A stretch of 64,000 nt of DNA from Burkholderia stagnalis (lineage in GTDB: Bacteria; Pseudomonadota; Gammaproteobacteria; Burkholderiales; Burkholderiaceae), in the NCBI RefSeq assembly GCF_902830275.1, contig NZ_CADESW010000015.1, positions 124,001-188,000 on the forward strand. Direction: 5' to 3'. Below the pieces are notes generated by a model. It had not been told where the DNA came from. It saw only the letters and a program-made list of their open reading frames with translations, and ran no database searches. Shown one piece after another: positions 37,974-47,716 of this stretch (positions within the stretch are counted from its first letter, which is position 1; each line of letters opens with the position of its first letter). The position numbers were made by a program, and so were the translations under genes.

Positions 37974-38732
37974 ATGTCGGCCACAACGACACTCTCTCCT
38001 GACGCCATTCTCTTCGACGCATACGGAACGTTGTTCGACGTGCATGCGGTCGTGGCCGCGGCAGAGCAGATGTTCCCCGGCCACGGGGAACGGTTGTCGC
38101 AGCTGTGGCGACGCAAGCAAATCGAATACTCGCAGCTGCGTACGCTCGCCGATCCGGCCGGCGCCCGCTACCGCCCGTTCTGGGACATCACGCTCGACGC
38201 GCTGCGCTTCGCCGCGCGCGCGCTCGGCCTCGCGCTCAACAGCGCCGCCGAGAAACGCCTGATGGACGAATATGCGTGCCTGTCCACCTATCCCGATACC
38301 GTGCCCGCGCTGCGCAAGCTGCGCGCGCTCGACCCGCGCCCGCAACTCGCGATCCTGTCGAACGGCAACCCGCAGATGCTCGACATCGCGATCAAGAGCG
38401 CCGGCATGAACGGCCTGTTCGACCGCGTGCTGTCGGTCGATGCGGTGCGCGCGTACAAGCCGTGCCCGGCCGCCTATGCGCTCGGCACCGCCGCGTTCGG
38501 GGCGCACCCGCGCGACATCGTGTTCGTGTCGTCGAACGGCTGGGACGTGACGGGCGCCGCATGGTTCGGCTACACGACGTTCTGGCTCAACCGCACGGGC
38601 GCGCCCGCCGAGGAGCTCGGCGCGCCGCCGGACGGCACCGGCGCCGGCATGGCCGACCTGCTCGCTTTCCTCGCCACCCCGGCTCCGTCCGGCAGACCTG
38701 CCAGCCGCGCGCGCCCCGGCCCGGGCGCGTAA
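37974..38732 (+). CDS. L-2-haloacid dehalogenase (HAD type II)
   Basis: Hydrolyses L-2-haloalkanoates (for example monochloroacetate to glycolate) through an aspartyl-ester intermediate. The 252 residues start with ILFDAYGTLFDV, giving nucleophile D15 and T19. With a constant offset, every catalytic residue known from Pseudomonas L-DEX has a counterpart: R46, S129, K162, Y168, S186, N188 and D191. This full set distinguishes it from phosphoglycolate phosphatases and other HAD enzymes. It is divergent from a LysR regulator and lies 70 bp upstream of aceB, which consumes glyoxylate. Burkholderia strains are known haloacid degraders. Confidence 0.9.
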   Translation: MSATTTLSPDAILFDAYGTLFDVHAVVAAAEQMFPGHGERLSQLWRRKQIEYSQLRTLADPAGARYRPFWDITLDALRFAARALGLALNSAAEKRLMDEYACLSTYPDTVPALRKLRALDPRPQLAILSNGNPQMLDIAIKSAGMNGLFDRVLSVDAVRAYKPCPAAYALGTAAFGAHPRDIVFVSSNGWDVTGAAWFGYTTFWLNRTGAPAEELGAPPDGTGAGMADLLAFLATPAPSGRPASRARPGPGA

Positions 38733-38802
38733 CGCCTGCATCGCTGCCGGCCACTTCCCCCTTTACCGAAACCGCAACTGACCGACCAAGGAGATGAGAC
38801 TC

Positions 38803-40395
<1,593 letters not shown>

Positions 40396-40402
40396 CGCAG
40401 CC

Positions 40403-40458
40403 GGCTAGGTGCGGCCGGCTAGGTGCGGCCGGCTAGGTGCGGCCGGTTGGGCGCGGCC
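40403..40458 (+). repeat. Tandem 14-bp repeat, three perfect copies plus one degenerate
   Basis: GGCTAGGTGCGGCC occurs at 40403, 40417 and 40431, followed by a fourth copy with two changes at 40445 (GGTTGGGCGCGGCC). It lies between the aceB stop and its terminator. Confidence 0.95.
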
Positions 40459-40493
40459 CGCGGTCGCACCTTTCACGCCGCGCACGGCACACG

Positions 40494-40519
40494 AAAAAGG
40501 CGCCCTCGGGCGCCTTTTT
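40494..40519. terminator. Bidirectional Rho-independent terminator
   Basis: AAAAAGGCGCCC (40494-40505) pairs with GGGCGCCTTTTT (40508-40519), giving a long stem with a tight loop and T-runs on both strands. It serves aceB and the convergent cyclotransferase-like gene. Confidence 0.9.
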
Positions 40520-40537
40520 CTCATGCTGCGTCGACCG

Positions 40538-40957
40538 TCACGCGCTCACGCGCTCACGCTCGCGCCGATGCTGAACCCAGTCGCCCGACGCGATGCGCGG
40601 CTTGTCCGTCACCGCGTGCGCGGCAATCGGGTAATACAGGCATGCGTACTGCCGGCCGCCCAGCTCGACGGTTGCCGTCTCGGGCTTGAACAGGCTGTCG
40701 ACGCCCGGATAGACGCGCTCGATCTCGTCGAGCACCGGCACGAGCCGCTCGTCCACTTCGTAGACGTCGCCCCAGACGAGCGCCCTGGCATCGGCCGCGG
40801 CGACCATGCCCGGATACGTGCCGCAATCGTAGAGTTCGCCCGGCAACGCGGCCGCACCGACGAGCGTCGGCGCGGCGATGCCATGCTTCGCCGCCGCGTG
40901 GCCGATATCGTTGGCCTCTCCCGCTCTCAACGTGCCGTAGACGAAAACGTGGCGCAT
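40538..40957 (-). CDS. Gamma-glutamylcyclotransferase family (AIG2-like) protein
   Basis: A 139-residue protein with the GGCT/AIG2 fold signature VFVYGTLRAGEAN at the N-terminus, PGMVAA and EVYEVDERLVPVLDEIE. Members act as gamma-glutamylcyclotransferases or gamma-glutamylamine cyclotransferases (YtfP-like); the substrate cannot be fixed here. A near-perfect AAGGAGG precedes the start ATG. It lies 35 bp downstream of the RraA-like gene on the same strand. Confidence 0.88.
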   Translation of the reverse strand: MRHVFVYGTLRAGEANDIGHAAAKHGIAAPTLVGAAALPGELYDCGTYPGMVAAADARALVWGDVYEVDERLVPVLDEIERVYPGVDSLFKPETATVELGGRQYACLYYPIAAHAVTDKPRIASGDWVQHRRERERVSA

Positions 40958-40992
40958 CGTGTTCCTCCTTCTTCGATTCGTGGGTTGCCGTG

Positions 40993-41487
40993 TCAGGTCA
41001 GCGGCGTCGCGCTGACGAGCACGCCGTCCTCGTCGGCGTAGATCCATTCGCCGGGGGCGATCCGCGTGCCGAGCACCGTGACGGGAACATCCCGTTCGCC
41101 GGCGCCGCGCTTGTCGCTCTTGCGCGGATGCGTCGCGAGCGCGAGCACGCCGACGTTGCAGACGCGCAATTCTTCGGAATCGCGCACGCATCCATAGACC
41201 ACGATGCCGGCCCAATGGTTCTTCTCGGCCAGCGCACCGAGGTTGCCGCCGACCAGCGCGCAGCGCCGGCTGCCGCCGCCGTCCACGACCAGCACGCGCC
41301 CGCCGCCGTCCTGCTCGAGCGCCGCGCGCACGAGCGTGTTGTCCTCGAACAGCTTGAGCGTCGCCGCGGGGCCCGCGAAGCGCGCCGCGCCGCCGTACGG
41401 GCGCAGCGCCGGCTCGAGCACGCGCAAGGTGCCGGCCGCGAGCTGGCCTTCGTGGGCATCGCAGAGGTCGGTCGTGGCAAACGTCAT
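40993..41487 (-). CDS. RraA-like protein (RNase E regulator or HMG aldolase fold)
   Basis: A 164-residue RraA/MenG-like protein, the length of E. coli RraA (161). It begins FATTDLCDAHE and has GRVLVVDGGGSRRCALVGGN and GCVRDSEEL (R102, D103). That Arg-Asp pair is shared by 4-hydroxy-4-methyl-2-oxoglutarate aldolases and many annotated RraA proteins, so both roles are possible; overall the sequence is closest to the short RraA type. AGGAG precedes the ATG. It is divergent from an AraC regulator. Confidence 0.86.
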   Translation of the reverse strand: MTFATTDLCDAHEGQLAAGTLRVLEPALRPYGGAARFAGPAATLKLFEDNTLVRAALEQDGGGRVLVVDGGGSRRCALVGGNLGALAEKNHWAGIVVYGCVRDSEELRVCNVGVLALATHPRKSDKRGAGERDVPVTVLGTRIAPGEWIYADEDGVLVSATPLT

Positions 41488-41665
41488 GTCATCGTCTCCT
41501 GTCGATCGAACCCGGCGCGCCTGCGCCCGATTCGGTCGCGTGGTTCACACGCGGGGTCCATGCAAGGGGCATTCGAACGCTGCATTATCGGCGGAAAAAC
41601 CACCGCGTGCGTTTGCACGGCGCCTTCTACAATAGCGGCATCGCTGCGTATCGCCCGAATCGCCC

Positions 41666-42544
41666 ATGAATTCGCCCGCCCGCGCCGACGAGCGCGCCCA
41701 TCAGGACGTCATCGACATTCCACCGGAATTCGCGCCGACTCCCGCTCATCCGATGCGCGTGCGCGCACGGCCGCTTCCCGCCGGCGTGCGTGTGCCGCGT
41801 CACACGCACGCGTGGGCGCAGCTCGCGTACGCGTCCCGCGGCGTGCTGCGGATGGCGACGACAGGCACGACGTGGATGGTGCCGCCGTCGCGGGCGATCT
41901 GGGTGCCGCCGCGCGTGACCCACGAGGTCGTGATCGTCGAGGATGCCTATCTGCGCACGCTGTACATCGACGCGTCGATCGTGCCGGACGGGCTCGACGC
42001 GTGTCGCGTCGTCGAGGTGACGGGGCTGCTGCGCGAGCTGGTCGTCGCGCTCGATGCGCGCGACCTGAGCGCGACGCGCGAGCGCATGCTCTGCGCGCTG
42101 GTGCTCGACGAGCTGAGCCGCGCCGAACCGTTGCCGCTCGCCGTGCCGATGCCCGACGAGAAACGGCTGCGCACGCTGTGCGAGGCGATGCTCGCGCAGC
42201 CTGCGCATGCGGAATCGCTGGAACACTGGGCGAGCGAAATCGGCGCGAGCACGCGCACGGTTTCGCGGCTGTTCAAGCAGGAGCTCGGCGTGAGCTTCTC
42301 GCAATGGCGGCAGCAGGCGCTGCTTGCGCGCGCGATCCCGCTCCTGAACCAGGGGCGCCCGCTGTCGCATATCGCGCGCGAGCTCGGCTACCAGAGCCAG
42401 AGTGCGTTCTCCGCGATGTTCCGGCGGGCATTCGGAGAGAGCCCGCGCGCGTTCATGCTGCGCGGCCACGAACACGAGGCCGCCGAAAACCCTGCGGGAG
42501 ACGACGAGCAGCTGCACGACGACACGGCGGACGCGCGACGCTGA
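41666..42544 (+). CDS. AraC-family transcriptional regulator with cupin sensor domain
   Basis: A 292-residue protein: an N-terminal cupin-like sensor (PRHTHAWAQLAYASRG) and a C-terminal AraC DNA-binding domain with helix-turn-helix WASEIGASTRTVSRLFKQEL and GYQSQSAFSAMFRRAFGESP. The tail is acidic. It is divergent from the rraA-like/cyclotransferase pair and may regulate it or an unlinked exporter; no operator is obvious. Confidence 0.92.
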   Translation: MNSPARADERAHQDVIDIPPEFAPTPAHPMRVRARPLPAGVRVPRHTHAWAQLAYASRGVLRMATTGTTWMVPPSRAIWVPPRVTHEVVIVEDAYLRTLYIDASIVPDGLDACRVVEVTGLLRELVVALDARDLSATRERMLCALVLDELSRAEPLPLAVPMPDEKRLRTLCEAMLAQPAHAESLEHWASEIGASTRTVSRLFKQELGVSFSQWRQQALLARAIPLLNQGRPLSHIARELGYQSQSAFSAMFRRAFGESPRAFMLRGHEHEAAENPAGDDEQLHDDTADARR

Positions 42545-42559
42545 CGCCGCGCCCTCGCA

Positions 42560-43024
42560 TCAGACTCGCCGCACCATGTGCCGGATCGAGCCGAGTTGCG
42601 CGAAGCGCGCGCCGGTCACGCGATAGCCCATGCGCTGGTAGAGACGCGCGGCGGGATTGTCGACGAACACGCGCAGCTGCAGCTCGCTCAGCCCGCGCGC
42701 CCTCGCCCAGCGATGCGACATCTCGAGCAGATACGTGCCGGCGCCCTGCCCGCGATGGCCGGCCGCGATCTGTACGTCGCGGATATGCAGCGAATCGCCC
42801 TCTTCCGTAATGCGCAACACGCCGATGCGTTCGCCGTCGGCTTCGAGGATGAAGTTCTCGGACTCGCGCCAGCTCGCGTAGAACAGGTCGCTGCGCCATA
42901 CGAGCCCATGGCGCTTGTAATAGCCGCCCATGTTGCCGTGCGTCAATGCTTCGGCAAACGGAAAATCGCCGGGCTCCGCGGGGCGGAGCTGGTACAGGAT
43001 TCGCAGGTCGGTAGGATCGAGCAT
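42560..43024 (-). CDS. GNAT-family N-acetyltransferase
   Basis: A 154-residue GNAT protein with the acetyl-CoA loop VQIAAGHRGQGAGTYLLEM and the C-terminal NPAARLYQRMGYRVTG. The start at 43024 (MLDPTDLRILYQL) was chosen because the upstream frame crosses noncoding sequence. It is convergent with the AraC gene (15 bp apart). The acceptor is unknown. Confidence 0.85.
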   Translation of the reverse strand: MLDPTDLRILYQLRPAEPGDFPFAEALTHGNMGGYYKRHGLVWRSDLFYASWRESENFILEADGERIGVLRITEEGDSLHIRDVQIAAGHRGQGAGTYLLEMSHRWARARGLSELQLRVFVDNPAARLYQRMGYRVTGARFAQLGSIRHMVRRV

Positions 43025-43097
43025 CGCGCAAGGGTCAGGGACGCATCCCGCCAAGATAGCGCAGTCCGATGCAGATGCAATCGCGGTTTTCGCGTAG

Positions 43098-43167
43098 CCG
43101 AACGACACAAACAAAAATGCCCGCACGAGGCGGGCATTTATTGTTTTGGCGGAGCGGACGGGACTCG
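43098..43167 (-). repeat. 70-bp direct repeat copy 1: terminator plus truncated 3' end of tRNA-Asp
   Basis: This stretch is identical to 43281-43350. It contains the terminator hairpin (AAATGCCCGC at 43115-43124 with its partner at 43130-43139) and the last 21 nt of a tRNA-Asp including CCA (43147-43167). The tRNA match then stops abruptly, leaving a remnant that cannot fold into a tRNA. Confidence 0.92.
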
Positions 43168-43280
43168 CCTACATCCCGCAGGCCGCGGATGCGCCTGCAG
43201 GCGCATCCCTTCGACTCCCGCCGGAAGCCGCGCAGGCGGCTTCCTCCACTCCGCAGTCACGCGCCCGCAAGCGGGCACGA
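43168..43280. other. Hairpin-rich spacer between the two 70-bp repeats
   Basis: Three inverted repeats stand in a row: a perfect 20-bp palindrome GATGCGCCTGCAGGCGCATC (43188-43207), GGAAGCCGC with GCGGCTTCC (43223-43244), and GCCCGC with GCGGGC (43263-43276). No gene is seen. Confidence 0.75.
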
Positions 43281-43350
43281 CCGAACGACACAAACAAAAA
43301 TGCCCGCACGAGGCGGGCATTTATTGTTTTGGCGGAGCGGACGGGACTCG
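43281..43350 (-). repeat. 70-bp direct repeat copy 2
   Basis: Identical to 43098-43167, but here the tRNA-Asp part continues into the complete gene at 43330-43406. This shows which copy is intact. Confidence 0.92.
43298..43322 (-). terminator. Rho-independent terminator of the tRNA array
   Basis: AAATGCCCGC (43298-43307) pairs with GCGGGCATTT (43313-43322) around a 5-nt loop. On the minus strand it runs into TTTTTG, just after tRNA-Asp. Confidence 0.88.
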
Positions 43351-43406
43351 AACCCGCGACCCCCGGCGTGACAGGCCGGTATTCTAACCGACTGAACTAC
43401 CGCTCC
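43330..43406 (-). tRNA. tRNA-Asp (GTC), copy 1
   Basis: A 77-nt gene with encoded CCA, acceptor GGAGCGG/CCGCTCC, anticodon loop CTGTCAC (anticodon GTC) and T-loop TTCGAGT. It differs from copy 2 only at T-loop position 60 (T here, C there). Confidence 0.97.
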
Positions 43407-43479
43407 AGTCTTGCTGCTTGCCTGGCAGGCGTCGGTTGCTTCCTGCCGGCGCATCGTTTGTTCGAACGACGCCGAAATC

Positions 43480-43555
43480 TGGCGTCCCCTAGGGGATTCG
43501 AACCCCTGTACTCACCGTGAAAGGGTGATGTCCTAGGCCTCTAGACGAAGGGGAC
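43480..43555 (-). tRNA. tRNA-Glu (TTC), copy 1
   Basis: A 76-nt gene with encoded CCA, acceptor GTCCCCT, anticodon loop CTTTCAC (TTC) and T-loop TTCGAAT. It is identical in sequence to the copy at 43776-43851. Confidence 0.97.
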
Positions 43556-43582
43556 AACATACTGCTTACATCTTTAATGCAA

Positions 43583-43613
43583 AAGCCCGTTCAAAAGACG
43601 CTTGAACGGGCTT
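43583..43613 (-). terminator. Terminator-like hairpin inside the tRNA array
   Basis: AAGCCCGTTCAA (43583-43594) pairs with 43602-43613 around a 7-nt loop, and on the minus strand is followed by TTTTGC. It lies between the two Glu-Asp pairs, only 27 bp before tRNA-Glu copy 1. Confidence 0.8.
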
Positions 43614-43618
43614 CGTTC

Positions 43619-43695
43619 TGGCGGAGCGGACGGGGCTCGAACCCGCGACCCCCGGCGTGACAGGCCGGTATTCTAACCGACTGAACTACCGCTCC
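43619..43695 (-). tRNA. tRNA-Asp (GTC), copy 2
   Basis: A 77-nt gene with encoded CCA. It is the same as copy 1 apart from one T-loop base (position 60). Confidence 0.97.
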
Positions 43696-43775
43696 AGCTT
43701 TCTGCACCCTACCCGCAGGACGTCGGTTACGTTCCTGCCGGCTTTGCGACACTTCCAACGAAACGCCGCTTAATC

Positions 43776-43851
43776 TGGCGTCCCCTAGGGGATTCGAACC
43801 CCTGTACTCACCGTGAAAGGGTGATGTCCTAGGCCTCTAGACGAAGGGGAC
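43776..43851 (-). tRNA. tRNA-Glu (TTC), copy 2
   Basis: A 76-nt gene with encoded CCA and anticodon TTC. Together with tRNA-Asp copy 2 it forms the upstream member of a duplicated Glu-Asp pair. Confidence 0.97.
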
Positions 43852-43987
43852 AAAATCTTTTCAGATCTGTCTGGTTTTCGCTATTAATTTTTCGTCAACA
43901 GCGAAGACCGAAATTCTAACTGCTTTAAATCGTTTTGTGAAGCATTTTTTAACTACCCTGCTTCGCGTCACGACTTGTTTGTTCTGT

Positions 43988-44063
<76 letters not shown>

Positions 44064-44081
44064 TTGCAGAACAGAAATGAG

Positions 44082-44110
44082 ATTATATGGACCTGCTTTG
44101 AACTTGTAAA
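44082..44110 (-). promoter_or_regulatory. Strong sigma70 promoter of the tRNA array
   Basis: TTTACA (44105-44110) and a perfect TATAAT (44082-44087) are spaced 17 bp apart on the minus strand, directly upstream of tRNA-Ala. It is one of the two best promoters in the window. Confidence 0.88.
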
Positions 44111-44180
44111 TACCCTTTTTGCGATTCGAGCAGATTTTTTTGCGAAACCGCCGAACGACGGTTCCGCAACGGCTCGGACC

Positions 44181-45590
44181 TCAGGCCAGCGCGGCCTCGA
44201 TACGCGACACGACGACGTTACGGCCGAACAGCATGAGCACCGCGTCGATCGACGGCGTATGCGTCGTGCCCGCAACCAGCAGGCGCACCGGCATCGCCAG
44301 TTGCGGCATCTTCAGCTTGTGCGCGGCGAGCGTCGCCTTCAGCGCAGCCGCGATCGCTTCCTTGCTCCACTCGGCCGCCTTCAGCGCGGCAGCCAGTTCG
44401 GCCAGCGCCGGACGCACCACGTCGGTCACATGCTGCGCAAGCGCATCCGCTTCCGGCGCGGGCACGCGGTAGAACATCGCCGCGCCTTCCGCGAGCTCCT
44501 TGAGCGTCGACGTGCGATCCTTCATCAGGCCGATCACCGATACGAGGTCCGGGCCGGCCGCGAGCGCCGCGTCGTCGATGCCGAGCGCCGCGAAGAACGG
44601 CTTCGACAGCTCGGCGAGACGCGCGTTGTCCGCTTCCTTGATGTAATGGTTGTTCAGCCAGTTCAGCTTGCTGTGGTCGTACTGCGCCGGCGACTTGCCG
44701 AGGTGCTCGAGATCGAACCATTCGACGAACTGCTCGCGCGAGAAAATTTCGGCGTCGCCGTGCGACCAGCCGAGACGCGCCAAGTAGTTCACGACCGCTT
44801 CCGGCAGATAGCCTGCTTCGCGGTACGCCATCACGCTCATCGCGCCGTGGCGCTTGCTCATCTTCTCGCCCTGCTCGTTGAGCACGGTCGGCAGGTGGGC
44901 GTACACCGGCACCTCGCCGCCCAGCGCACGCAGGATGTTGATCTGGCGCGGCGTGTTGTTCACGTGGTCGTCGCCGCGGATCACGTGCGTGATCGCCATG
45001 TCGAGATCGTCGACCACCACGCAGAAGTTGTACATCGGCGTGCCGTCCGGGCGCGCGATCACGAGATCGTCGAGCTCCTCGTTCGAAATCTCGACGCGCC
45101 CCTTCACCGCGTCATCCCACGCGACGCTGCCGGTCAGCGGGTTGCGGAAGCGCAGCACCGGCTTCACGCCGGCCGGCGGCTCGGGCAGCACCTTGCCCGG
45201 CTCCGGGCGCCACGTGCCGTCGTAGCGCGGCTTCAGGCCGGCTTCGCGCTGGCGCTCGCGCAGCGCGTCGAGCTCTTCGGTCGACATGTAGCACGGATAC
45301 GCGAGCCCTTCCGCGAGCATCTTCGCGAGCACCTCGCGATAGCGGTCCATCCGCTGCATCTGGTAGAACGGGCCTTCGTCGAAATCCAGGCCGAGCCATT
45401 CCATCCCCTCGAGGATCGCATCGACCGCCTCCACCGACGAACGCTCGACGTCGGTATCCTCGATGCGCAGCACGAACGTGCCCTTCGTCTTGCGGGCGAA
45501 CGCCCACGGATAGAGCGCGGAGCGGATGTTGCCGAGGTGGATGAAGCCGGTGGGGCTCGGCGCGAAGCGGGTACGGACAGGACGGGTCAT
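44181..45590 (-). CDS. gltX: Glutamyl-tRNA synthetase
   Basis: Charges tRNA-Glu with glutamate. The 469-residue class I synthetase has the HIGH-like motif PSPTGFIHLGN (11-21), the EDTD motif in RIEDTDVERSS, and KMSKRHG. Length matches E. coli GltX (471). It lies directly upstream of the tRNA-Ala/Glu/Asp array on the same strand, so enzyme and substrate genes are neighbours; the array has its own promoter. Whether this enzyme is discriminating or also charges tRNA-Gln cannot be told by eye. Confidence 0.97.
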   Translation of the reverse strand: MTRPVRTRFAPSPTGFIHLGNIRSALYPWAFARKTKGTFVLRIEDTDVERSSVEAVDAILEGMEWLGLDFDEGPFYQMQRMDRYREVLAKMLAEGLAYPCYMSTEELDALRERQREAGLKPRYDGTWRPEPGKVLPEPPAGVKPVLRFRNPLTGSVAWDDAVKGRVEISNEELDDLVIARPDGTPMYNFCVVVDDLDMAITHVIRGDDHVNNTPRQINILRALGGEVPVYAHLPTVLNEQGEKMSKRHGAMSVMAYREAGYLPEAVVNYLARLGWSHGDAEIFSREQFVEWFDLEHLGKSPAQYDHSKLNWLNNHYIKEADNARLAELSKPFFAALGIDDAALAAGPDLVSVIGLMKDRTSTLKELAEGAAMFYRVPAPEADALAQHVTDVVRPALAELAAALKAAEWSKEAIAAALKATLAAHKLKMPQLAMPVRLLVAGTTHTPSIDAVLMLFGRNVVVSRIEAALA

Positions 45591-45878
45591 AAACGGTAAC
45601 TCGAACGCCTGGGGCGGGTGAATGATTCGACGCGGGGCCGACAGCGGCTGCTCGATTGCTGCGGATGCTGCAACGGAGCCGGCGGCGCCCGGAACGGAAA
45701 TGAAGCCGGAATTATACCCGCGCCGCCCATCGCGCCAAGCGCGCCGCTTGCTTTATGATGTGCGCGCCGCGGCCGCCAGCCGGCGCCGCGCCGGCCGCGC
45801 GGCGCATGTCGCGCCGCCGCCCGGAACCTACCGCCGCGGCGGGCCCGTCGCCCGCCGCCCGACGCTGGAGAACCCTCG

Positions 45879-46802
45879 ATGTCGTCCCCTCGCCTGTCGC
45901 GCCGTCAATTCACGATCGCCGCCGCTTCCGCCAGCCTCGCCGCCTGCACGTCGCTCGGCGGCAAGAGCCGCCCCGACAATGCCGCCACGACGGCCCAGCC
46001 GCACGAGAAGCCGGTGAAGATCGGCATCGCGCTCGGCGGCGGCGCCGCACGCGGCTTCGCGCACATCGGCGTGCTGAAGGGGCTCGAGGCGCGCGGCATT
46101 CCGCTCGACCTCGTCGCCGGCACGAGCGCGGGTTCGGTCGTCGGCGCGCTCTACGCGTCGGGCATGAACGCGCTGCAGCTGAACAAGCTCGCGCTCGAAA
46201 TGGACCAGACCGCGATCAGCGACTGGGCGCTGCCGTTCCGCTCGCGCGGCCTGCTGCAGGGCGTCGCGCTGCAGAACTTCCTGAACAAGTCGCTGAACAA
46301 CCGGCCGATCGAGAAGATGGCCAAGCCGCTCGGCGTGGTCGCCACCGATCTGCAGAACGGCCAGCCGATCCTGTTCCAGCAGGGCAACACGGGGCTCGCG
46401 GTGCGTGCGTCGTGCAGCGTGCCGTCGGTGTTCGAGCCAGTGAAGATCGGCAGCCGCGAGTATGTCGACGGCGGGCTCGTGAGCCCGGTGCCCGCATCGT
46501 ACGCGCGCAAGATGGGTGCGACCTTCGTGATCGCGGTCGACATCTCTTCGCGCCCGGACGGCGCGGCGACCGGCAACCCGATCGAGATGCTGCTGCAGAC
46601 CTTCACGATCATGGGCCAGACGATCAAGACCTACGAGCTCGACAAGTACGCCGACGTCGTGATCCGGCCGAACCTCAGCGCGATGGGCGGCAGCGACTTC
46701 AACCAGCGCAACGCGGCGATCCTCGCCGGCGAGGAAGCGGTCGCGCGCATCATGCCCGAACTGCAGCGCAAGCTCGCGGCAGCGCGCGGCGTGACCGCGT
46801 AA
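45879..46802 (+). CDS. Patatin-like phospholipase lipoprotein
   Basis: A 307-residue patatin-fold hydrolase with a Ser-Asp dyad: oxyanion loop GGGAARG (53-59), nucleophile S83 in GTSAG, and D197 in YVDGG. The N-terminus SRRQFTIAA resembles a twin-arginine signal and ends in the lipobox LAAC (C23), so it is probably a lipid-anchored envelope protein. It resembles the RssA/YchK group more than secreted toxins such as ExoU. Convergent with the NlpC/P60 gene. Substrate unknown. Confidence 0.9.
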   Translation: MSSPRLSRRQFTIAAASASLAACTSLGGKSRPDNAATTAQPHEKPVKIGIALGGGAARGFAHIGVLKGLEARGIPLDLVAGTSAGSVVGALYASGMNALQLNKLALEMDQTAISDWALPFRSRGLLQGVALQNFLNKSLNNRPIEKMAKPLGVVATDLQNGQPILFQQGNTGLAVRASCSVPSVFEPVKIGSREYVDGGLVSPVPASYARKMGATFVIAVDISSRPDGAATGNPIEMLLQTFTIMGQTIKTYELDKYADVVIRPNLSAMGGSDFNQRNAAILAGEEAVARIMPELQRKLAAARGVTA

Positions 46803-46844
46803 GCGACGCCGGCCGGCGGCAGCAGCATCAGCCGCTACCGCCAA

Positions 46845-46881
46845 AACAAAAAACCCTGCCGCCTTTCGGGCGACAGGGTTC
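46845..46881 (-). terminator. Rho-independent terminator of the NlpC/P60 gene
   Basis: CCCTG (46855-46859) with CAGGG and CGCC with GGCG form a stem with one mismatch. On the minus strand it leads into TTTTTTG. Confidence 0.82.
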
Positions 46882-46907
46882 TGTCTGATCCAACTGCCTG
46901 CGAACGC

Positions 46908-47588
46908 TCAGTTGCTGCCGTTCGCCGTATCGTCGCCCAGCGTCGCGCGCACGCGCTGGCGCAGGTCGTCGGCCTTCATCGGAAACTGCGACTCGATCCG
47001 GCGCGCGCCGTTGAAGCGCTTTTCCCAGTAGGTGCTGTCGAGATCGTCGACGCGCACCGTGCTGCCGGTCGACGGCGAATGCACGAACTTGTTGTCGCCG
47101 ATGTAGATCCCGACGTGCGAGAACGTGCGGCGCATCGTGTTGAAGAACACCAGGTCGCCCGGCTTCAGCTCGCTCACGCGCACCTTCTCGCCGACCCGGC
47201 TCATCTCTTCCGCGCGGCGCGGCAGCGACATGCCGAGCGTGTCCTGGAACACATAGCGGACGAAGCCGCTGCAGTCGAGGCCCGAATCCGGCGTGTTGCC
47301 GCCCCAGCGGTAGCGCACGCCGATCATGTTCAGCGCGCCGACGACGACGTCGCCCGCCTTGCCCGCCATGCCGGACAGGAACGACTTCGCGCCGCCGCCC
47401 GACGACGGCTGGCTGCTGGCTTGGGAATTCTGGGCGGACGCCGACCCGGATTGGGTCGAGAATGCGGCATTCTGGTTAAAACTGCTTGCTTCGTCGGCGA
47501 ACGCGCCGGAACTCGCAGCCAACAGGACGCCGATAAACATCCCGGCGACGGCGCGCGCGCATGCCTGGGTCAGGGATCGGTGCTGCAT
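46908..47588 (-). CDS. Secreted NlpC/P60 (C40) peptidoglycan hydrolase
   Basis: A 226-residue protein with a signal peptide (cleavage probably near AFA, residue 31), a Ser/Gln-rich linker, and a C-terminal NlpC/P60 domain with catalytic C106 (LDCSGFV), H158 (SHVGIYIG) and H170 (KFVHSPS). Such enzymes cut gamma-D-Glu-meso-diaminopimelate bonds in the cell wall. It has its own strong promoter and terminator, so it is a single-gene unit. Confidence 0.93.
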   Translation of the reverse strand: MQHRSLTQACARAVAGMFIGVLLAASSGAFADEASSFNQNAAFSTQSGSASAQNSQASSQPSSGGGAKSFLSGMAGKAGDVVVGALNMIGVRYRWGGNTPDSGLDCSGFVRYVFQDTLGMSLPRRAEEMSRVGEKVRVSELKPGDLVFFNTMRRTFSHVGIYIGDNKFVHSPSTGSTVRVDDLDSTYWEKRFNGARRIESQFPMKADDLRQRVRATLGDDTANGSN

Positions 47589-47640
47589 TGGTCGATGGAT
47601 TGTGCTTAAAAATCAGCTGATTGGCGGAAAATTTCGGTCG

Positions 47641-47669
47641 ATACTAGCCAGCGCGTATCCGTTTGTCAA
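47641..47669 (-). promoter_or_regulatory. Strong sigma70 promoter of the NlpC/P60 gene
   Basis: A consensus TTGACA (47664-47669) and TAGTAT (47641-47646) are 17 bp apart on the minus strand, about 50 bp before the start codon. Confidence 0.85.
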
Positions 47670-47716
47670 AACAAATTAAAAAATACAATCGAGATGGTCA
47701 GACCATTGGCGGCCTA

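Noticed and set aside
43147..43167. A sixth tRNA gene at the outer 70-bp repeat
   Set aside because: Only the last 21 nt match tRNA-Asp; the sequence beyond does not fold into a tRNA.
43098..43350. Attachment sites of a resident prophage or island
   Set aside because: Only 113 bp lie between the repeats and no integrase is nearby, so no element is present now. Kept only as a possible scar.
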